DNA from: Noviherbaspirillum suwonense
GTDB taxonomy: Bacteria; Pseudomonadota; Gammaproteobacteria; Burkholderiales; Burkholderiaceae_D
NCBI RefSeq assembly: GCF_900182955.1
Contig: NZ_FXUL01000001.1
Coordinates: forward strand, 372,001 to 436,000
Length of the DNA stretch: 64,000 nucleotides
Reading direction: 5' to 3'
The notes under the pieces were generated by a model. It made no database searches. It was not told the DNA's origin and was given only the letters and a program-made list of their open reading frames with translations. Position 1 is the first letter of the stretch; each line of letters starts with the position of its first letter. Positions 18,968 to 29,241 of the stretch are shown here, in pieces. The position numbers and the translations under genes are program-made.

Positions 18968-19555
18968 ATGTCACAAGCTACCCAAGTCGACGGGCAGGCC
19001 GCCATTCCGGCGCGGCCGAATGAATTCAACCTTGTCTGGATCGATATGGAAATGACCGGACTCGATCCCGACACCGACCGCATCATCGAAGTCGCCGCGG
19101 TCGTCACCGACGCCAACCTCAACATCCTGGCCCAGGGCCCGGTGTTCGCCATCCACCAGCCCGACGAGATACTCGACGGCATGGACGCCTGGAACAAGGG
19201 CACGCACGGCCGCTCCGGCCTGATCGACCGGGTCAAGGCATCCACGATCACCGAGGCCGATGCCGAAGTGGCGCTGGTCGATTTCCTGCGGCACTTCGTC
19301 CCGCCCGGCAAGTCGCCGATGTGCGGCAACACGATCTGCCAGGACCGCCGTTTCATGGCGCGCGGCATGAAGAAGCTGGAAGCGTTCTTTCATTACCGTA
19401 ACCTCGATGTGTCCACGCTGAAAGAGCTTTGCCGGCGCTGGAAACCCGAGCTGATCAGCGGCTTCAAGAAACACCAGAAGCATACGGCGCTGGCCGATAT
19501 CATTGAATCGATCGAGGAATTGCGCTACTACCGCGAGCATTTCATCAAGGAGTAG
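18968..19555 (+). CDS. orn: Oligoribonuclease
   Basis: A 195-aa DEDDh 3'-5' exonuclease that finishes RNA decay by cutting dinucleotides, including pGpG from cyclic di-GMP. Exo I is [20 protein letters not shown], Exo II contains [19 protein letters not shown], and Exo III is [28 protein letters not shown] precedes the ATG. The N terminus carries about 15 extra residues ([16 protein letters not shown]) compared with the E. coli enzyme. It is divergent from the Ste24-type gene. Confidence 0.96.
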   Translation: MSQATQVDGQAAIPARPNEFNLVWIDMEMTGLDPDTDRIIEVAAVVTDANLNILAQGPVFAIHQPDEILDGMDAWNKGTHGRSGLIDRVKASTITEADAEVALVDFLRHFVPPGKSPMCGNTICQDRRFMARGMKKLEAFFHYRNLDVSTLKELCRRWKPELISGFKKHQKHTALADIIESIEELRYYREHFIKE

Positions 19556-19658
19556 GCTGGGCGAAATAACGGTCAGCCGCCATCGCGGCCGGTAGCGAGC
19601 AAGTGCGTCATGTCCTGAAATAGGAACTTTTCAACAGTCACTATTTTTTTGGAGCGCC

Positions 19659-20864
<1,206 letters not shown>

Positions 20865-20936
20865 CAGTGGGAGTCAACAGGAGGCGGCTACGGCGTCACC
20901 GGCGTTGCGCCTTGACATCGCCGGCGTGAACGCCTG

Positions 20937-21431
20937 TCAGCCGCCCTGCTTCATCAGCGCCACCAGCTGGTCGAGTGCGACGTTCCAACCCTGTTCGAAG
21001 CCCATCGCCGCATGGGCCGCGCATGCCGCCTCGGTCGCGTGCATCACGCGCGCATGATAGCGGGTGCCGCCGTCGGGCATCGCTTCCAGCCGCAGGTCGA
21101 CCACGAACACGAAGCCCATCTGCTGGTCGTCGGACGGCGGGTTGGGCCGGTAGCCGGGGCCGAGCGCATTGGTCCATACCAGCCGCTTCTGCGGTTCCAC
21201 CACCAGGTAAGCGCCGGCATTGGCCGGCATGTTCTGCCCCTCGGGGGATTGCATCACGGTGCGGAAGATGCCGCCAGGGCGCAGGTCGATCTCGCATTCC
21301 ACGACCTTCCATGGCCTCGGGCAGAACCACTGCATCAGCACATCGGGGGTGGTCCAGCCGCGCCACACGTCGGCGACCGGCACGTCGATCTCGCGCACCT
21401 GCTGCAAGTCCAGCTTCGGGTCAAAGTCCAT
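20937..21431 (-). CDS. SRPBCC/AHSA1 domain protein
   Basis: A 164-aa protein of the START-like SRPBCC fold, Activator-of-Hsp90-homologue 1 class. Marks: REIDVPVADVWRGWTTPDVL, MQWFCPRPWKVVECEIDLRP, GGIFRTVMQSPEG and C-terminal MGFEQGWNVALDQLVALM. Such proteins bind hydrophobic ligands in a helix-grip cavity; the ligand here is unknown. The start at 21431 is chosen for domain completeness; upstream frame to 21641 overlaps a terminator and is excluded. It is convergent with pcaF. Confidence 0.82.
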   Translation of the reverse strand: MDFDPKLDLQQVREIDVPVADVWRGWTTPDVLMQWFCPRPWKVVECEIDLRPGGIFRTVMQSPEGQNMPANAGAYLVVEPQKRLVWTNALGPGYRPNPPSDDQQMGFVFVVDLRLEAMPDGGTRYHARVMHATEAACAAHAAMGFEQGWNVALDQLVALMKQGG

Positions 21432-21615
21432 CGCATCGTCTCCTCGTTGATCTGGACGCCATGATGCCCTCGGCCTGCGGCGCTGACAAGAGGCGCCAAA
21501 CCTTGACCCGGCGGGCCGGGTAGCACGCCGCTGCGCCGACCTCGTCGCCCTGGGTGTGCGCCGTAGGCAGCGTGCGCGATGCGCACCGCTACCGTGACGA
21601 ACGGGATCCAGTAAT

Positions 21616-21642
21616 AAAAATGGCGGACCGAAGTCCGCCATT
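21616..21642 (-). terminator. Terminator of the DUF4331-lipoprotein operon
   Basis: On the minus strand AATGGCGGAC (21642-21633) pairs with GTCCGCCATT (21628-21619) over a TTCG tetraloop, followed by a T-rich run TTTATT. The UUCG loop makes this a very stable intrinsic terminator. Confidence 0.88.
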
Positions 21643-21669
21643 GGGCGTGCCTGACGTCAGGCCGGCAGC

Positions 21670-21915
21670 TTACAGCGGCGCCGGCTCGATGGTTTCCGGC
21701 GAGGTGGCTGCGATGCCGTCGATCGACACCGGCTCGGTGTTGTCCGGGCTGGTGCCGATCAGGGCCAGGACCTGCGTGAAGAACGCGTCGGTCGCGCCGG
21801 CGTTGGCATCCTGGCCGCTATTGCCGTGGTCGTTATCGTTCGAGCCGCCGCAGGCGCCGAGCGCCAGCGCCAGCAGCAAGGCGCCCCCGGTCGCATAAAG
21901 TCGCTTGTTGGTCAT
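21670..21915 (-). CDS. Small lipoprotein of unknown function
   Basis: An 81-aa precursor with a lipoprotein signal: MTNKRLYATGGALLLALALG followed by the lipobox LGAC. The mature peptide (about 60 aa) starts CGGSNDNDHG, is acidic and Asn/Gly-rich, and ends SPETIEPAPL. It starts 17 bases after the DUF4331 gene on the same strand and before the UUCG terminator, so the two are one unit. No family is recognised; a partner or anchor for the DUF4331 protein is a guess from context. Confidence 0.75.
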   Translation of the reverse strand: MTNKRLYATGGALLLALALGACGGSNDNDHGNSGQDANAGATDAFFTQVLALIGTSPDNTEPVSIDGIAATSPETIEPAPL

Positions 21916-21931
21916 CGTGATTCTCCTGGGC

Positions 21932-23431
21932 CTAGTTATTGAAGGAGCCGGACAGCGGCGCCGTCAGGTAGGGGAAGGCCGCCTGGTAGTCGGCCGCGGT
22001 CTTGCGAACGCCGTCGGTCAGCGCAACGCCGCCCACCGGTGCATCGGACGGCTTGCAGCCGACCTGCAGCGCGTCGGCAGCGCCGGTCAGCGTGCACAGC
22101 GCGCCCATCGCCACGCGCAGCGACAGGTCCACCACGTCATCCGCGGGACGGCGGCCGTTCGGGAAGCCGGCATTGTCGCCAGCGGCCACGCCCAGCGGGT
22201 TCTGCGATGCGGCAGGGGTCGCGGCGATCGCCGTGTTCAGGCGCAGCATTTCCGATGCGACCACGTTCTTAGGCTGGTTGACGCCGGCGATGCCTTTCAG
22301 GAACACGGTCACCAGGTCGGTGCGCGGCAGGTTGGTCGGCGCCTTGGCAACCGGGAACAGCGTCTGCAGCAGCGCCGGCAGGGTCGGGTTGGTCACGTAG
22401 TTGATGAACTGCGCGTCGTTGCTCGGCTTGGATGCATTGAAGCGGTCCTTGTCGTCCATCCCGATCACGACTTCATTCACCAGCGGCATGCCCAGGCGCG
22501 AGACCTGGGTCCATGCGCCGCCTTCCTTCGTCGCATTGTTCAGGCCCGATGCGGGCGTCGGGTTGGTCAGCTTGCCCTGGCGCACGCTGGCGGTCGTGTA
22601 AGCGCCGATCACGGAATCGCCGCCGGCCGCGAGGCAGGCAATTGGCACTTCCAGTGCGATGGTGCTGACGTTCTTGTTTTCCAGGTCGTTCTTGTTGCCG
22701 CCGACTTCAGCGCCGAGCGGGTTCAGGTTGACCAGGTCGAAGATCTTGCCGACGGCAATATAGAACGGCTCCTTGCGCTGGCCGACGAACACGCGGCCGT
22801 TGCCGCAGCCGGGGATGGCGACGCTGTACACGTGCTGGTTCGCATAGGCGTCATAGCCGCCCGGGAAGGACTTCTCGCCGATATTGTCGACAGGCTTGAT
22901 GAAGGTGGTGCCGCCGCCGCTGAGGTTGGTCAGGCTGGAGCGGGAACCGCTGCGGCGGTCGCCGCGCACCATGTCGATGGTGTAGGACTCGCGCACGTTC
23001 AGCGCGGCTGGGTCGACGCCGTTGATCGGGCCGGAATTGATCAGCGGTATCAGCACCTGCTTGTCGCCGATGGTCAGCGGGGTCCGCTTCGAGGTGCTCT
23101 TGAAACGGAACTGGAAGGTGATGTCTTCCTTGGCGTCGCCGTTATTGTCGACGTGCACTTCGTACAGCGCGTTCTGGTCGAACTGGTTGAAGTTGGGGCC
23201 GCCCTGCGGGTCCTGGAACGGGATGTAGTTGGCCAGCAGCGTGACGTAATCCTGGCGGCCGCTTTCATAGCTGCGGAACATGTAGAAATCGGTGCCGTCC
23301 ACCTTGGGGGCGCCGGCGATGTAGGGGCCTTCCCTGTGGCTGGACGCGCCTGCGGGCAGGACGAAGGCGCCGGCCAGTGCGGTGGCAAGCAGGGTGGTCT
23401 TGAAGAGGAATCCGGTAGTAGCGCGTCGCAT
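21932..23431 (-). CDS. DUF4331 family secreted protein
   Basis: A 499-aa protein with a Sec signal peptide (TTGFLFKTTLLATALAGAFV, cleavage near LPAGA-SSHREGP). The mature start SSHREGPYIAGAPKVDGTDF, then YMFRSYESGRQDYVTLLANY, is characteristic of DUF4331, a family of exported proteins without assigned function and often near ECF-sigma or tetratricopeptide genes. Two or three repeats of the domain can be present; this copy is long. The ATG at 23431 follows GGAGATAAC. It is first in a two-gene operon with the lipoprotein. Confidence 0.85.
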   Translation of the reverse strand: MRRATTGFLFKTTLLATALAGAFVLPAGASSHREGPYIAGAPKVDGTDFYMFRSYESGRQDYVTLLANYIPFQDPQGGPNFNQFDQNALYEVHVDNNGDAKEDITFQFRFKSTSKRTPLTIGDKQVLIPLINSGPINGVDPAALNVRESYTIDMVRGDRRSGSRSSLTNLSGGGTTFIKPVDNIGEKSFPGGYDAYANQHVYSVAIPGCGNGRVFVGQRKEPFYIAVGKIFDLVNLNPLGAEVGGNKNDLENKNVSTIALEVPIACLAAGGDSVIGAYTTASVRQGKLTNPTPASGLNNATKEGGAWTQVSRLGMPLVNEVVIGMDDKDRFNASKPSNDAQFINYVTNPTLPALLQTLFPVAKAPTNLPRTDLVTVFLKGIAGVNQPKNVVASEMLRLNTAIAATPAASQNPLGVAAGDNAGFPNGRRPADDVVDLSLRVAMGALCTLTGAADALQVGCKPSDAPVGGVALTDGVRKTAADYQAAFPYLTAPLSGSFNN

Positions 23432-23595
23432 GTTATCTCCTGGGGTAAGGTCGTCAGATATGGTCATTCGGGCATCAACGAAAGCTGCGAATGATTGTAT
23501 GGAGGCGCGTTACAAATGGATTCAACTTTCTACATGGCGTGTGCACATCTGTTGATGAAAACGAAATATGGTTATTCTTTCATCGATACTGGAGG

Positions 23596-24279
23596 TTACG
23601 CTCCGCAGCATTTCTTGTACTTCTTGTCGCTGCCGCACGGGCAGGGGTCGTTGCGGCCGGGCGGCGGCGCATCGTGCTTGACGGTGCTGATCGCCGACTT
23701 GCGCAGCGGCGCCCAGAAGCGGTGGATATGCGGGATTGCCGCCTCGATTTCCACCGTCAGCTTGTGGCACTTGCCGGGGTCGTCGACCAGCGCCATTTCC
23801 TCTTCCTCGATCTCCTCGGCGCCCAGCAGGTAGAACGGCCGCATCAGCGGCTCCAGCGGCGACTCGTAGATGGGCTGCCATTGCTCGACGCGCATTTCCA
23901 TGCCTTCCCAGAAGCCCCAGGCCCATGCCTCGCCATCGAGCACGTTCCGGCCATTCCATTCGTGCTCGCAGAACAGCGGCTCGAATTCCTTGGGCGCGAC
24001 CTCGAAGGTCATCGTCACCTCGTTCATGAAGCGCGCGATCAGCGCGGTGATGCGCTGCGCCTCCTTCTCGTTCTTGAATTCCGGCGCGTCCTCGGGCGTC
24101 GCGCCCCAGACCCGCGGCAGCCATTCGGCAAACGGCACCTCCTGCGGGCCAATCGCCAGCGCGGTCAGGAAACCATGCAGCGCATCCATGGTCATCGCGT
24201 CGTCGCCGCAGCGGTCGGAGAGAAGGAAAGCGTCGAGTTCGTTGAATTCCTTGTCGGAAAGCGGTTCATCCAGATGCAT
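23596..24279 (-). CDS. UPF0149/YecA family protein with SEC-C metal-binding tail
   Basis: A 227-aa protein. The N-terminal YgfB/YecA helical domain ([39 protein letters not shown]) is followed by a C-terminal SEC-C zinc motif, [19 protein letters not shown], as found on SecA. Family members are thought to associate with ribosomes or the Sec machinery, but no reaction is assigned. It is divergent from srkA (61 bases between starts). Confidence 0.88.
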   Translation of the reverse strand: MHLDEPLSDKEFNELDAFLLSDRCGDDAMTMDALHGFLTALAIGPQEVPFAEWLPRVWGATPEDAPEFKNEKEAQRITALIARFMNEVTMTFEVAPKEFEPLFCEHEWNGRNVLDGEAWAWGFWEGMEMRVEQWQPIYESPLEPLMRPFYLLGAEEIEEEEMALVDDPGKCHKLTVEIEAAIPHIHRFWAPLRKSAISTVKHDAPPPGRNDPCPCGSDKKYKKCCGA

Positions 24280-24340
24280 GATGGTCCAGGCGGTAAAAGG
24301 GAAAGGCGTAGTCTAACCGCTGGCACCGACTGAACGTACA

Positions 24341-25336
24341 ATGGCGCCCATGACTCCAGCCTCCACCTCCTACGCGACCCTGTCGCCCGACATGGTGCTC
24401 GACGCACTCGACAGCGTCGGCCTGCGCAGCGACGGCCGCCTGCTCGCGCTGAACAGTTACGAGAACCGGGTCTACCAGGTGGCGATGGAAGAGGGCGCGC
24501 CGGTGGTGGCCAAGTTCTACCGGCCGGGCCGCTGGAGCGACGCGCAGATCCTGGAAGAACATGCGTTCGTCGCCGAACTGGTGGAACGCGAGATCCCGGT
24601 GGTGCCGGCAATGGGGCTCGATGGCGGCACGCTGCAGCATTTCGGCGGCTTCGCCTTCGCGGTGTTCCCGCGCCACGGCGGCCGCGCGCCGGAACTGGAA
24701 GACCGCGACACGCTGGAATGGATGGGCCGCTTCCTCGGCCGCATCCACGCGGTCGGCGCGCTGGCGCCATACACGCTCCGCCCGGCGCTGAACCTCGACA
24801 CCTTCGGCATTGCGCCGCGCGATTTCCTGCTGTCGCATGATTTCATTCCGCCCGAACTGAAGGCGGCCTGGCAGAGCGTGGTCGAGCAGGCGCTGGACGG
24901 CGTGCGCGGCTGTTACCAGCGCGCCGGCGCGGTCGGCATGCTGCGGCTGCATGGCGACTGCCATGTCGGCAACGTGCTGTGGACCGGCGACGGCCCGCAC
25001 TTCGTCGACTTCGACGACAGCCGCAGCGGGCCGGCGGTGCAGGACCTGTGGATGCTGCTGTCGGGCGAACGGGCCGACATGGTCAGGCAGCTGTCTGACC
25101 TGCTGGCCGGCTATGAGGATTTTTGCGAGTTCGACCCGCGCGAGCTGCACCTGATCGAGGCGTTGCGCACGCTGCGCCTGATCCATTATTCGGGCTGGCT
25201 GGCAAGCCGCTGGGACGACCCGGCATTTCCGGCCGCCTTTCCCTGGTTTAACACGCAGCGCTACTGGCAGGACCGCATCCTCGAATTGCGGGAGCAGGTG
25301 GCGCTGATGGCCGAGCCGCCGTTGTGGCCGGCCTGA
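24341..25336 (+). CDS. srkA: Stress response kinase SrkA (YihE/RdoA)
   Basis: A 331-aa kinase of the aminoglycoside-phosphotransferase/choline-kinase fold; the E. coli homologue is a Ser/Thr kinase that limits MazF- and Cpx-linked death. Marks: LALNSYENRVYQVAMEEGAP, VVAKFYRPGRWSDAQILEEH (ATP Lys), catalytic LHGDCHVGNVLW and metal-binding FVDFDDSRSGPAVQDLWMLL. ATGs at 24341 and 24350 are both possible. It runs into the phosphorylase gene 17 bases downstream. Confidence 0.9.
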   Translation: MAPMTPASTSYATLSPDMVLDALDSVGLRSDGRLLALNSYENRVYQVAMEEGAPVVAKFYRPGRWSDAQILEEHAFVAELVEREIPVVPAMGLDGGTLQHFGGFAFAVFPRHGGRAPELEDRDTLEWMGRFLGRIHAVGALAPYTLRPALNLDTFGIAPRDFLLSHDFIPPELKAAWQSVVEQALDGVRGCYQRAGAVGMLRLHGDCHVGNVLWTGDGPHFVDFDDSRSGPAVQDLWMLLSGERADMVRQLSDLLAGYEDFCEFDPRELHLIEALRTLRLIHYSGWLASRWDDPAFPAAFPWFNTQRYWQDRILELREQVALMAEPPLWPA

Positions 25337-25352
25337 CATTTCGAGGAGCGCA

Positions 25353-26225
25353 ATGACACCCATCCGTTTCGGCATCATCGGCGGCAGCGGCCTGTACAAG
25401 ATGGAAGGACTGGAAGACATGCGGGAGATCGCGGTCGACACGCCCTATGGCGCGCCGTCCGACGCCATCGCCACCGGCACGCTGGACGGCGTCCCGGTGG
25501 CCTTCCTTGCGCGGCATGGCCGCAGCCATTCGACGCTGCCCGGCGACATCCCGTTCCGGGCCAATATCTGGGCGCTGAAATCGCTGGGCGTCGATTACCT
25601 GGTGTCGGTGTCGGCGGTCGGCTCGCTGAAGGAAGCGCTGGCGCCGCGGCACATGGCGCTGCCGGACCAGTTCATCGACCTGACGCGGCATCGCGCCGGC
25701 ACCTTCTTCGGCGACGGCGCGGTGGCCCACGTGAGCCTGGCGCACCCGGTCTGCGCCGCGCTGTCGGCGGCGCTGGCGCAGGCGTTCGACGACTGCGCGC
25801 TGCCGGACGCGGTGCTGCATCGCGGCGGCACCTATGTCTGCATTGAGGGGCCGCAGTTTTCGACCTACGCCGAGTCGCAGCTCTACCGCTCGTGGGACGC
25901 CTCGGTGATCGGCATGACCAATATGCCGGAAGCCAGGCTGGCGCGCGAGGCCGAGATTGCCTATGCGACGCTGGCGCTGGTCACCGACTACGACTGCTGG
26001 CATGAGGGGCACGACGCGGTGACCGCGGACATCGCGATCGGCAACCTGATGCACAATGCGGCCAATGCGCAGCGCGTGCTGCGGGCCTGCATTGCGCGGC
26101 TGGCCGCGGCGCCGCCGGCGTCGAAGGCGCACAGCGCGCTGCAGCAGGCGCTGGTGACGCAGCCTGCGGCAATGCCGGAGGCGACGCGGGCCAGGCTGGC
26201 GCCGCTGCTGAAGAAGTATCTGTAA
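25353..26225 (+). CDS. mtnP: S-methyl-5'-thioadenosine phosphorylase
   Basis: A 290-aa trimeric PNP-family enzyme that splits 5'-methylthioadenosine with phosphate to adenine and methylthioribose 1-phosphate. Marks: GIIGGSGLYKMEGLEDMREI (phosphate site), LARHGRSHSTLPGDIPFRAN, EGPQFSTYAESQLYRSWDAS, IGMTNMPEARLAREAEI and TDYDCWHEGHDAV. The TDYDCW element matches the human MTAP base-binding loop, whose Asp residues select 6-aminopurines, so adenine rather than hypoxanthine is expected. It sits 116 bases before the transport and ArsS genes; a role on a 5'-arsino-deoxyadenosine is considered in the findings. Confidence 0.9.
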   Translation: MTPIRFGIIGGSGLYKMEGLEDMREIAVDTPYGAPSDAIATGTLDGVPVAFLARHGRSHSTLPGDIPFRANIWALKSLGVDYLVSVSAVGSLKEALAPRHMALPDQFIDLTRHRAGTFFGDGAVAHVSLAHPVCAALSAALAQAFDDCALPDAVLHRGGTYVCIEGPQFSTYAESQLYRSWDASVIGMTNMPEARLAREAEIAYATLALVTDYDCWHEGHDAVTADIAIGNLMHNAANAQRVLRACIARLAAAPPASKAHSALQQALVTQPAAMPEATRARLAPLLKKYL

Positions 26226-26340
26226 ACCGATGAACCGAAGGGACGACGCGCGCAGCGCTTGGCGGCGACTGGCCGTCACGGTGCGTGCTGCCTCGCCTGA
26301 TCCTGCTGCGATTTTCAACCCGACCTGACAAGGACCCGCC

Positions 26341-27219
26341 ATGTCTCCCAGCATCAAGCGCCGCCTGGCCACGCTGCTACTGCTCGCGGCCGCACTTCCC
26401 CTGTCCGCCTTTGCCGACGACACGCTGCGCTTCGGCGTCGGCCTGTTCCAGCCTGACAAGGAAAAGAACGACGCCACCTATCGTCCGCTTGCGCAATACC
26501 TCGCGAAGCAGCTGGGCCGCAAGGTCGAGCTGCGCACGGTGGACAGCTGGGAAGGGCTGGCGAAGTCGCTGGCCAACGGCGAGACCGATATCGCGCTGCT
26601 CGGGCCGTGGGGCTATGTGCTGGCCAACGGCAATGCCGGCGCTCAGGCGGTGGCCACCATCCTCTACGACGGCAAGCCGACCTACCAGGCGCTGATCGTC
26701 ACGCGCCCCGACAGCGGCCTCAACCGGATCGAGGACCTGAAGGGCAGGAGCTTCGCGTTCGGCGACAAGGGTTCGACCTCGGGCTACCTGATCCCGACGC
26801 ACCAGCTGCTGAAGATGGGCATCAAGGACCCCGAAAAATTCTTCGGCAAGGTGGTCTATACCAAGCACCAGGCGATCGAGACCCAGGTCACCCGCGGCGA
26901 ACTCGACGCCGGCGCCGACTACGACCGCAATCGCAATGCAATGATCGAGCAGGGGCTGATCAAGGCTGCCGAAAGCAAGGTCATCTGGACTTCCGCGCCG
27001 CTGCCCAACGATGCGGTCGCCGTCAGCGCCGACCTGTCGCGCGACAAGGCGCTGGTGGCGAAGCTGCAGGCCGCGCTGGAGCAGGCGGGCGCCGCGCTGA
27101 AGTCGGACCCGAAGCTGCTGCCGGCGCATTACACCGGTTTCGTGCGCAGCGACGACACGCTCTACAAGTCGATTCGCGACGCCGGGCTGGCGACCGGCAA
27201 GCTGCAGCCGCGTCCATGA
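26341..27219 (+). CDS. phnD: Phosphonate/oxyanion ABC transporter substrate-binding protein, PhnD type
   Basis: A 292-aa periplasmic protein with a signal peptide (ATLLLLAAALPLSAFA, cleavage before DDTLRFGV). It is the PhnD/PtxB fold: LRFGVGLFQPDKEKNDATYR, PLAQYLAKQLGRKVELRTVD, ETDIALLGPWGYVLANG and FAFGDKGSTSGYLIPTHQLL. Relatives bind phosphonate, phosphite or, in clusters like this, a proposed selenium or arsenic oxyanion. Its stop overlaps the permease start (ATGA). No ATPase gene (phnC) is next to it. Confidence 0.85.
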   Translation: MSPSIKRRLATLLLLAAALPLSAFADDTLRFGVGLFQPDKEKNDATYRPLAQYLAKQLGRKVELRTVDSWEGLAKSLANGETDIALLGPWGYVLANGNAGAQAVATILYDGKPTYQALIVTRPDSGLNRIEDLKGRSFAFGDKGSTSGYLIPTHQLLKMGIKDPEKFFGKVVYTKHQAIETQVTRGELDAGADYDRNRNAMIEQGLIKAAESKVIWTSAPLPNDAVAVSADLSRDKALVAKLQAALEQAGAALKSDPKLLPAHYTGFVRSDDTLYKSIRDAGLATGKLQPRP

Positions 27220-28091
27220 CGGCTGGCGCCGGCCGCGCCGTGCGGCTATGGCTGTTCGCGGCGCTGTACGGCATGCTGATCGTGGCCAGCGTCGTCAGTT
27301 TCGTGCGTGCCGGTGACCTGCAGTTCGGCCGCAAGCCGCTGCAGAACCTGGCCCGCACGCTGGACGAGCTGTCGCGCCCCAGTTTCATCGATGCGTGGCG
27401 CGGCGAGCGGGCCTTTGCCTATCGCGACGACAGCGGCCGCGTGCTGCGCGTCGAGGACCGGCGCGCGGCCGAGCGCGATTACCTGTGGGGCCTGCTGGAA
27501 GCGACCTGGACCACGCTGAAGGTGGCGACGCTGGGCTCGCTGATCGCGGCGGTGGCGGCGCTGCCGTTCGGCGTCATCACGGCCCGCAACATGCTGGCGC
27601 CGCGCTGGGCCGCCGCGCCGGCCCGGCTGCTGCTGGATGCGGCGCGCGCGATCCATGCGCTGGTGTTCGGCCTGCTGCTGGTCGGCATCATCGGCCTGGG
27701 GCCGATGGCCGGCATCCTGGCCATCGCCTTCCATTCGTTCGGCACCTACGGCAAGCTGTACGCGGAAGCAATCGAGACCGTGGACCGGCGGCTGATCAAT
27801 GCCGGCCTGGTGCTGGGCATGACGCCGCTGCAGACGCTGGTGCATGCGCTGCCGCGCACCATGCTGCCGCAGGCGCTGGGCATCCACCTGTATATATGGG
27901 AATTCAACGTGCGCGACTCCACGGTGCTCGGCCTGATCGGGGTCGGCGGCATCGGGCTGCTGGTGTCGGAAGCGGTGTCGCTGTTCCAGTGGGGCCGGCT
28001 GGCCACGCTGCTGCTGGCAATCGTCGCGCTGGTGACCGCATTCGACCGGATCAGCCGCCGGGTCAGGGCCGAACTGGCGGCGCGGCACTGA
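27216..28091 (+). CDS. phnE: Phosphonate-type ABC transporter permease, PhnE family
   Basis: A 291-aa inner-membrane permease with about six hydrophobic segments and the ATPase-docking EAA-like loop (YAEAIETVDRRLINAGLVLG). The stretch WEFNVRDSTVLGLIGVGGIG is the conserved PhnE C-terminal motif. A periplasmic N-terminal insert (FAYRDDSGRVLRVEDRRAAE) follows the first helix. It overlaps phnD by 4 bases. An ATPase must be supplied from elsewhere. Confidence 0.87.
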   Translation: MTAGAGRAVRLWLFAALYGMLIVASVVSFVRAGDLQFGRKPLQNLARTLDELSRPSFIDAWRGERAFAYRDDSGRVLRVEDRRAAERDYLWGLLEATWTTLKVATLGSLIAAVAALPFGVITARNMLAPRWAAAPARLLLDAARAIHALVFGLLLVGIIGLGPMAGILAIAFHSFGTYGKLYAEAIETVDRRLINAGLVLGMTPLQTLVHALPRTMLPQALGIHLYIWEFNVRDSTVLGLIGVGGIGLLVSEAVSLFQWGRLATLLLAIVALVTAFDRISRRVRAELAARH

Positions 28092-28281
28092 TGCCCGCGG
28101 CGCGATGTCTGCAACGGAATAATTCATGGACCGATTCATGGACTGAAAACATCGAAAGGCAAGGCGCGGCGGGTTGCGGACGCAGCCTCGCTTCGCACCG
28201 CGCAAACCGCTTTCACTGCACTGCAACACCGACACCCGTTTCGGTTTATCCTTGGCAATCGCTTTTACCCGGACTCTCTCC

Positions 28282-29241
28282 ATGCGCGCTACCTTCCCCC
28301 TGCTGGTCGACACCGACTTCCCCGTTCTCAAGCGGCAACGACCCGACACGCTGCAGGTCAACCTGGGCTATACCTGCAACCAGAGCTGCGTGCATTGCCA
28401 TGTCAATGCCGGCCCCAACCGGACCGAGCAGATGGAACGTGAAACCGTGGAGCAGGTGCTGGACGTGCTGCGCGCCGGCGGCATTACCACGCTGGACCTG
28501 ACCGGCGGCGCGCCCGAGATGAATCCGCACTTCCGCACGCTGGTGGCCGGCGCCCGCGAGATGGGCGTGAAGGTGATGGACCGCTGCAACCTGACCATAC
28601 TGGAAGAGCCGGGCTACGAGGACATGGCCGCCTTCCTGGCCGGGCACAAGGTGGAGATCGTCGCCTCGCTGCCGTGCTACCTGGAGGACAACGTCGACCG
28701 CCAGCGCGGCAAGGGCACCTTCGACACCAGCATGCGGATGCTGCAGAAGCTCAATGCGCTGGGTTACGGCAGCGACCCGGCGCTGCAGCTGCACCTGGTC
28801 TACAACCCGCAGGGCGCGGTGCTGCCGCCGCCGCAGGCGCGCCTGAAAGCCGACTACGACCACTTCCTCGGCGAGCAGTTCGGCGTGCGCTTCAACCAGC
28901 TCTTCACCATCACCAACATGCCGATCCAGCGCTTCGGCAGCATGCTGCTGTCCAAGGGCCAGTTCAACAGCTACATGCAGCTGCTGCGGGATGCGCACCA
29001 GGACGCGAACCTGAAGCAGGTGATGTGCCGCTCGCTGGTGTCGGTCGACTACCAGGGCTACCTGTACGACTGCGACTTCAACCAGATGCTGGGCATGCCG
29101 ATGCGGCATGCCGGCGCTGGCCGCATGCACCTGTCCGACATGCTGGGCCGCGACCTGCAGGGCCAGCCGGTGGCGGTGGCCGATCACTGCTGGGGCTGCA
29201 CCGCGGGCGCCGGCAGCAGCTGCGGCGGCGCGCTGGCGTGA
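28282..29241 (+). CDS. arsS: Arsenosugar biosynthesis radical SAM protein ArsS
   Basis: A 319-aa radical-SAM enzyme. The iron-sulfur motif is CNQSCVHCHV near residue 33, and TLDLTGGAPEMNPHFR is the SAM-binding GGAPE-type block. The C-terminal Cys-rich domain has VMCRSLVSVDYQGYLYDCDF and ends in ADHCWGCTAGAGSSCGGAL. ArsS proteins are known to add the 5'-deoxyadenosyl group of SAM to a dimethylated arsenical, the committed step of arsenosugar synthesis; the family was first described as rSAM/selenodomain. ATG 28282 is chosen by alignment to the family N terminus (FPLLVDTDFPVLKRQRPDTL). It overlaps the next gene by 4 bases. No ArsM methyltransferase is in the window. Confidence 0.9.
   Translation: MRATFPLLVDTDFPVLKRQRPDTLQVNLGYTCNQSCVHCHVNAGPNRTEQMERETVEQVLDVLRAGGITTLDLTGGAPEMNPHFRTLVAGAREMGVKVMDRCNLTILEEPGYEDMAAFLAGHKVEIVASLPCYLEDNVDRQRGKGTFDTSMRMLQKLNALGYGSDPALQLHLVYNPQGAVLPPPQARLKADYDHFLGEQFGVRFNQLFTITNMPIQRFGSMLLSKGQFNSYMQLLRDAHQDANLKQVMCRSLVSVDYQGYLYDCDFNQMLGMPMRHAGAGRMHLSDMLGRDLQGQPVAVADHCWGCTAGAGSSCGGALA

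Noticed and set aside
18922-19368. N-terminal extension of the Ste24-like peptidase
   Set aside because: It would run antisense through orn and displace the first membrane helix from the N terminus.
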